Assembly: GCA_030039695.1 (NCBI GenBank) | Contig: JASHVB010000886.1 | Coordinates: 1 to 7,640 of the forward strand | Origin: Acetobacteraceae bacterium | GTDB taxonomy: Bacteria > Pseudomonadota > Alphaproteobacteria > Acetobacterales > Acetobacteraceae | Reading direction: 5' to 3' | Length of the DNA stretch: 7,640 nt | Part shown: positions 6,331-7,640 of the stretch, in pieces | Numbering within the stretch: the stretch's first letter is position 1 | Layout: every line of letters starts with the position of its first letter | Program-made: the position numbers and the translations under genes | The notes under the pieces: model-generated | Seen by the model: only the letters and a program-made list of their open reading frames with translations | Told to the model about the DNA's origin: nothing | The model's database searches: none

Positions 6331-7640
6331 ATGACCTTTCTTGATTTGCTCTCCTGGCTTGTCGAGCGCAGCCAACGCCATGCGCTGATCGTTATGCTGG
6401 CCGGCGGCGTCCTGGCTTGTGTCAGTGCGATCACCACCGCGTACCACCTGGGCATCAATACCAACACGAATTTGATGTTTCCGGAGAGTCTGCCGTGGCG
6501 CCACAACGAGATCGCCTTCAGGCGCGACTTTCCGCAATTCAACGATCTGTTGGTGGCGGTGGTGGACGGGCGCATCCCGGAGGCAACCGAGTCGACGGCT
6601 GCCGATCTGGCAGCGGCGCTAGCAATGGACCACACCGATTTCAGAACGGTGCGCCGCCCCGACAGTTCGCCCTTCCTGTCGCAGGAGGGATTGCTCTTCC
6701 TCGATACGCCCCGGCTTGAAACGGTGCTCGACCGGATCATCGACGCCCAGCCCTTTCTGGGCGAACTGGCCGCCGACCAAAGCGCCCGAGGCCTGTTTGC
6801 CGCGCTGGCGCTGCTGGGCCGCGGAGCCGCGCTGGGCCAGGCCGATCTCGATTCGCTTCTGCCGGCGTTGACGGCGTTCCATCACACGATGGCCGCGGCG
6901 ATCGACGGACACAGCCAGGCGCTCTCTTGGTCGCAACTGCTGGGTGGCCAACTCGCCAAATTGGGGGGCCAATACAAGTTCGTTTTGGTGCAACCAAAGC
7001 TCGATTTCAGCGCGTTGCAGCCGGGTGGTGCCGCCGCCCAAAGGATGCGCCAGATCATCCAGCAACTGCCGCTGGTCAAATCCGGCGACGCGCGGGTGCG
7101 CATCACCGGTGTCGTGGCGCTGGCCGACGACGAATTTGCCACCGTCGCCCGGGGCGTGGTCTCGGGGCTGATCGGCAGCATCGTGCTGATTACCCTTTGG
7201 CTGTTCCTGGCGCTGCGCAGCTGGCGCCTGATCGTGCCAATTCTCTGCACCCTCGGCCTGGGGCTGCTGCTCACCCTGCTGTTTGCCACGCTTGCGGTTG
7301 GGACGCTCAATCTGGTTTCGGTCGGCTTTGGCATCCTGTTCGTCGGCATATCTGTCGATTTTGCGATTCAATTCGCCGTACGCTATCGAGAGATACGCCA
7401 CGAACTGCCGGATATCGCCACCGCGCTGACCGCAACGGCACACCGCGCCGGCGGCCAAATTCTGGTCGCGTCAGCGGCCACCGCTGCGGGATTCCTCGCC
7501 TTCGTTCCGACCGATTTTCGCGGCGTGGCCGAGCTTGGGCTGATTGCCGGCATCGGCATGTTGATCGCGTTCTGCTGCACCTTGTTTTTTCTGCCCGCCG
7601 CCATCCGGCTGTTTGATCCACCGGGCGAGCCGGCCGAGAT
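6331..7640 (+). CDS. hpnN: HpnN-type hopanoid-associated RND transporter, 3' end outside window
   Basis: The frame is open from ATG 6331 to the window end: 436 residues, about half of a family near 860-880 residues. After a short cytoplasmic start there is TM1 at about 17-37, then a large periplasmic domain at about 38-270 with family segments NLMFPESLPWR, DFPQFNDLLVAVVDGR, EGLLFLDTP, DAQPFLGELAAD and FVLVQPKLDFSALQPG. Helices follow at about 276-295, 299-324, 327-350, 376-393 and 404-425. The RND signature VGISVDFAIQFAVRYR lies at 338-353. No ATG, GTG or TTG occurs in frame between the upstream stop (6214-6216) and 6331, which fixes the start, although only a G-run adjoins it instead of a spaced Shine-Dalgarno. 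In Rhodopseudomonas palustris HpnN is needed to deliver hopanoids to the outer membrane. The divergent HpnL-type gene fits this role. Confidence 0.92.
   Translation, partial: MTFLDLLSWLVERSQRHALIVMLAGGVLACVSAITTAYHLGINTNTNLMFPESLPWRHNEIAFRRDFPQFNDLLVAVVDGRIPEATESTAADLAAALAMDHTDFRTVRRPDSSPFLSQEGLLFLDTPRLETVLDRIIDAQPFLGELAADQSARGLFAALALLGRGAALGQADLDSLLPALTAFHHTMAAAIDGHSQALSWSQLLGGQLAKLGGQYKFVLVQPKLDFSALQPGGAAAQRMRQIIQQLPLVKSGDARVRITGVVALADDEFATVARGVVSGLIGSIVLITLWLFLALRSWRLIVPILCTLGLGLLLTLLFATLAVGTLNLVSVGFGILFVGISVDFAIQFAVRYREIRHELPDIATALTATAHRAGGQILVASAATAAGFLAFVPTDFRGVAELGLIAGIGMLIAFCCTLFFLPAAIRLFDPPGEPAE

Noticed and set aside
6105..6740. - strand frame across the hpnL-hpnN gap and the hpnN start
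   Set aside because: Much of it is antisense to hpnN, and the remainder in the gap resembles no family I know.
6619..7458. Long - strand open frame (279 residues)
   Set aside because: It is antisense to the HpnN-type gene, low in complexity (Gln/Arg-rich) and matches no family; it is a shadow of GC-rich codon usage.

Overview
The window is GC-rich chromosomal DNA from a proteobacterium. Two hopanoid-associated genes (hpnL and hpnN types), an N-methylhydantoinase/oxoprolinase gene pair, an IS66 remnant and CCA-encoding tRNA genes suggest a hopanoid-producing alphaproteobacterium, perhaps a Rhodospirillales or Acetobacteraceae relative. The taxonomy is inferred from gene content, not measured.

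Layout: (1) Bases 1-3120 carry the 3' end of a HyuB-type gene and a complete HyuA-type gene on the + strand. These are the two subunits of an ATP-dependent ring-opening amidohydrolase; the substrate cannot be read from sequence. (2) Bases 3121-3442 hold a hairpin and two divergent tRNA genes, tRNA-Leu(CAA) on the - strand and tRNA-Asn(GUU) on the + strand, separated by 93 bases in which a plausible promoter can be seen for each. (3) Bases 3443-5061 are a decayed stretch next to tRNA-Asn. It has a possible 81-residue two-helix membrane protein, a frameshifted scrap of IS66 transposase, a 5'-truncated and frameshifted alpha/beta hydrolase whose catalytic triad survives, and a possible C-terminal scrap of a membrane permease. 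(4) Bases 5062-7640 hold an HpnL-type membrane protein on the - strand and, divergent from it across a 300-base gap, the first half of an HpnN-type RND transporter on the + strand, running off the window end.

How they work together: HyuB and HyuA would form one enzyme. HpnN belongs to the family that moves hopanoids to the outer membrane, and HpnL is a membrane protein of unproven biochemistry found in the same loci, so the right end is probably one side of a hopanoid biosynthesis/transport locus. The middle looks like a site of past insertion and deletion. I found no convincing new multi-gene system, CRISPR array, toxin-antitoxin pair or defence cassette.
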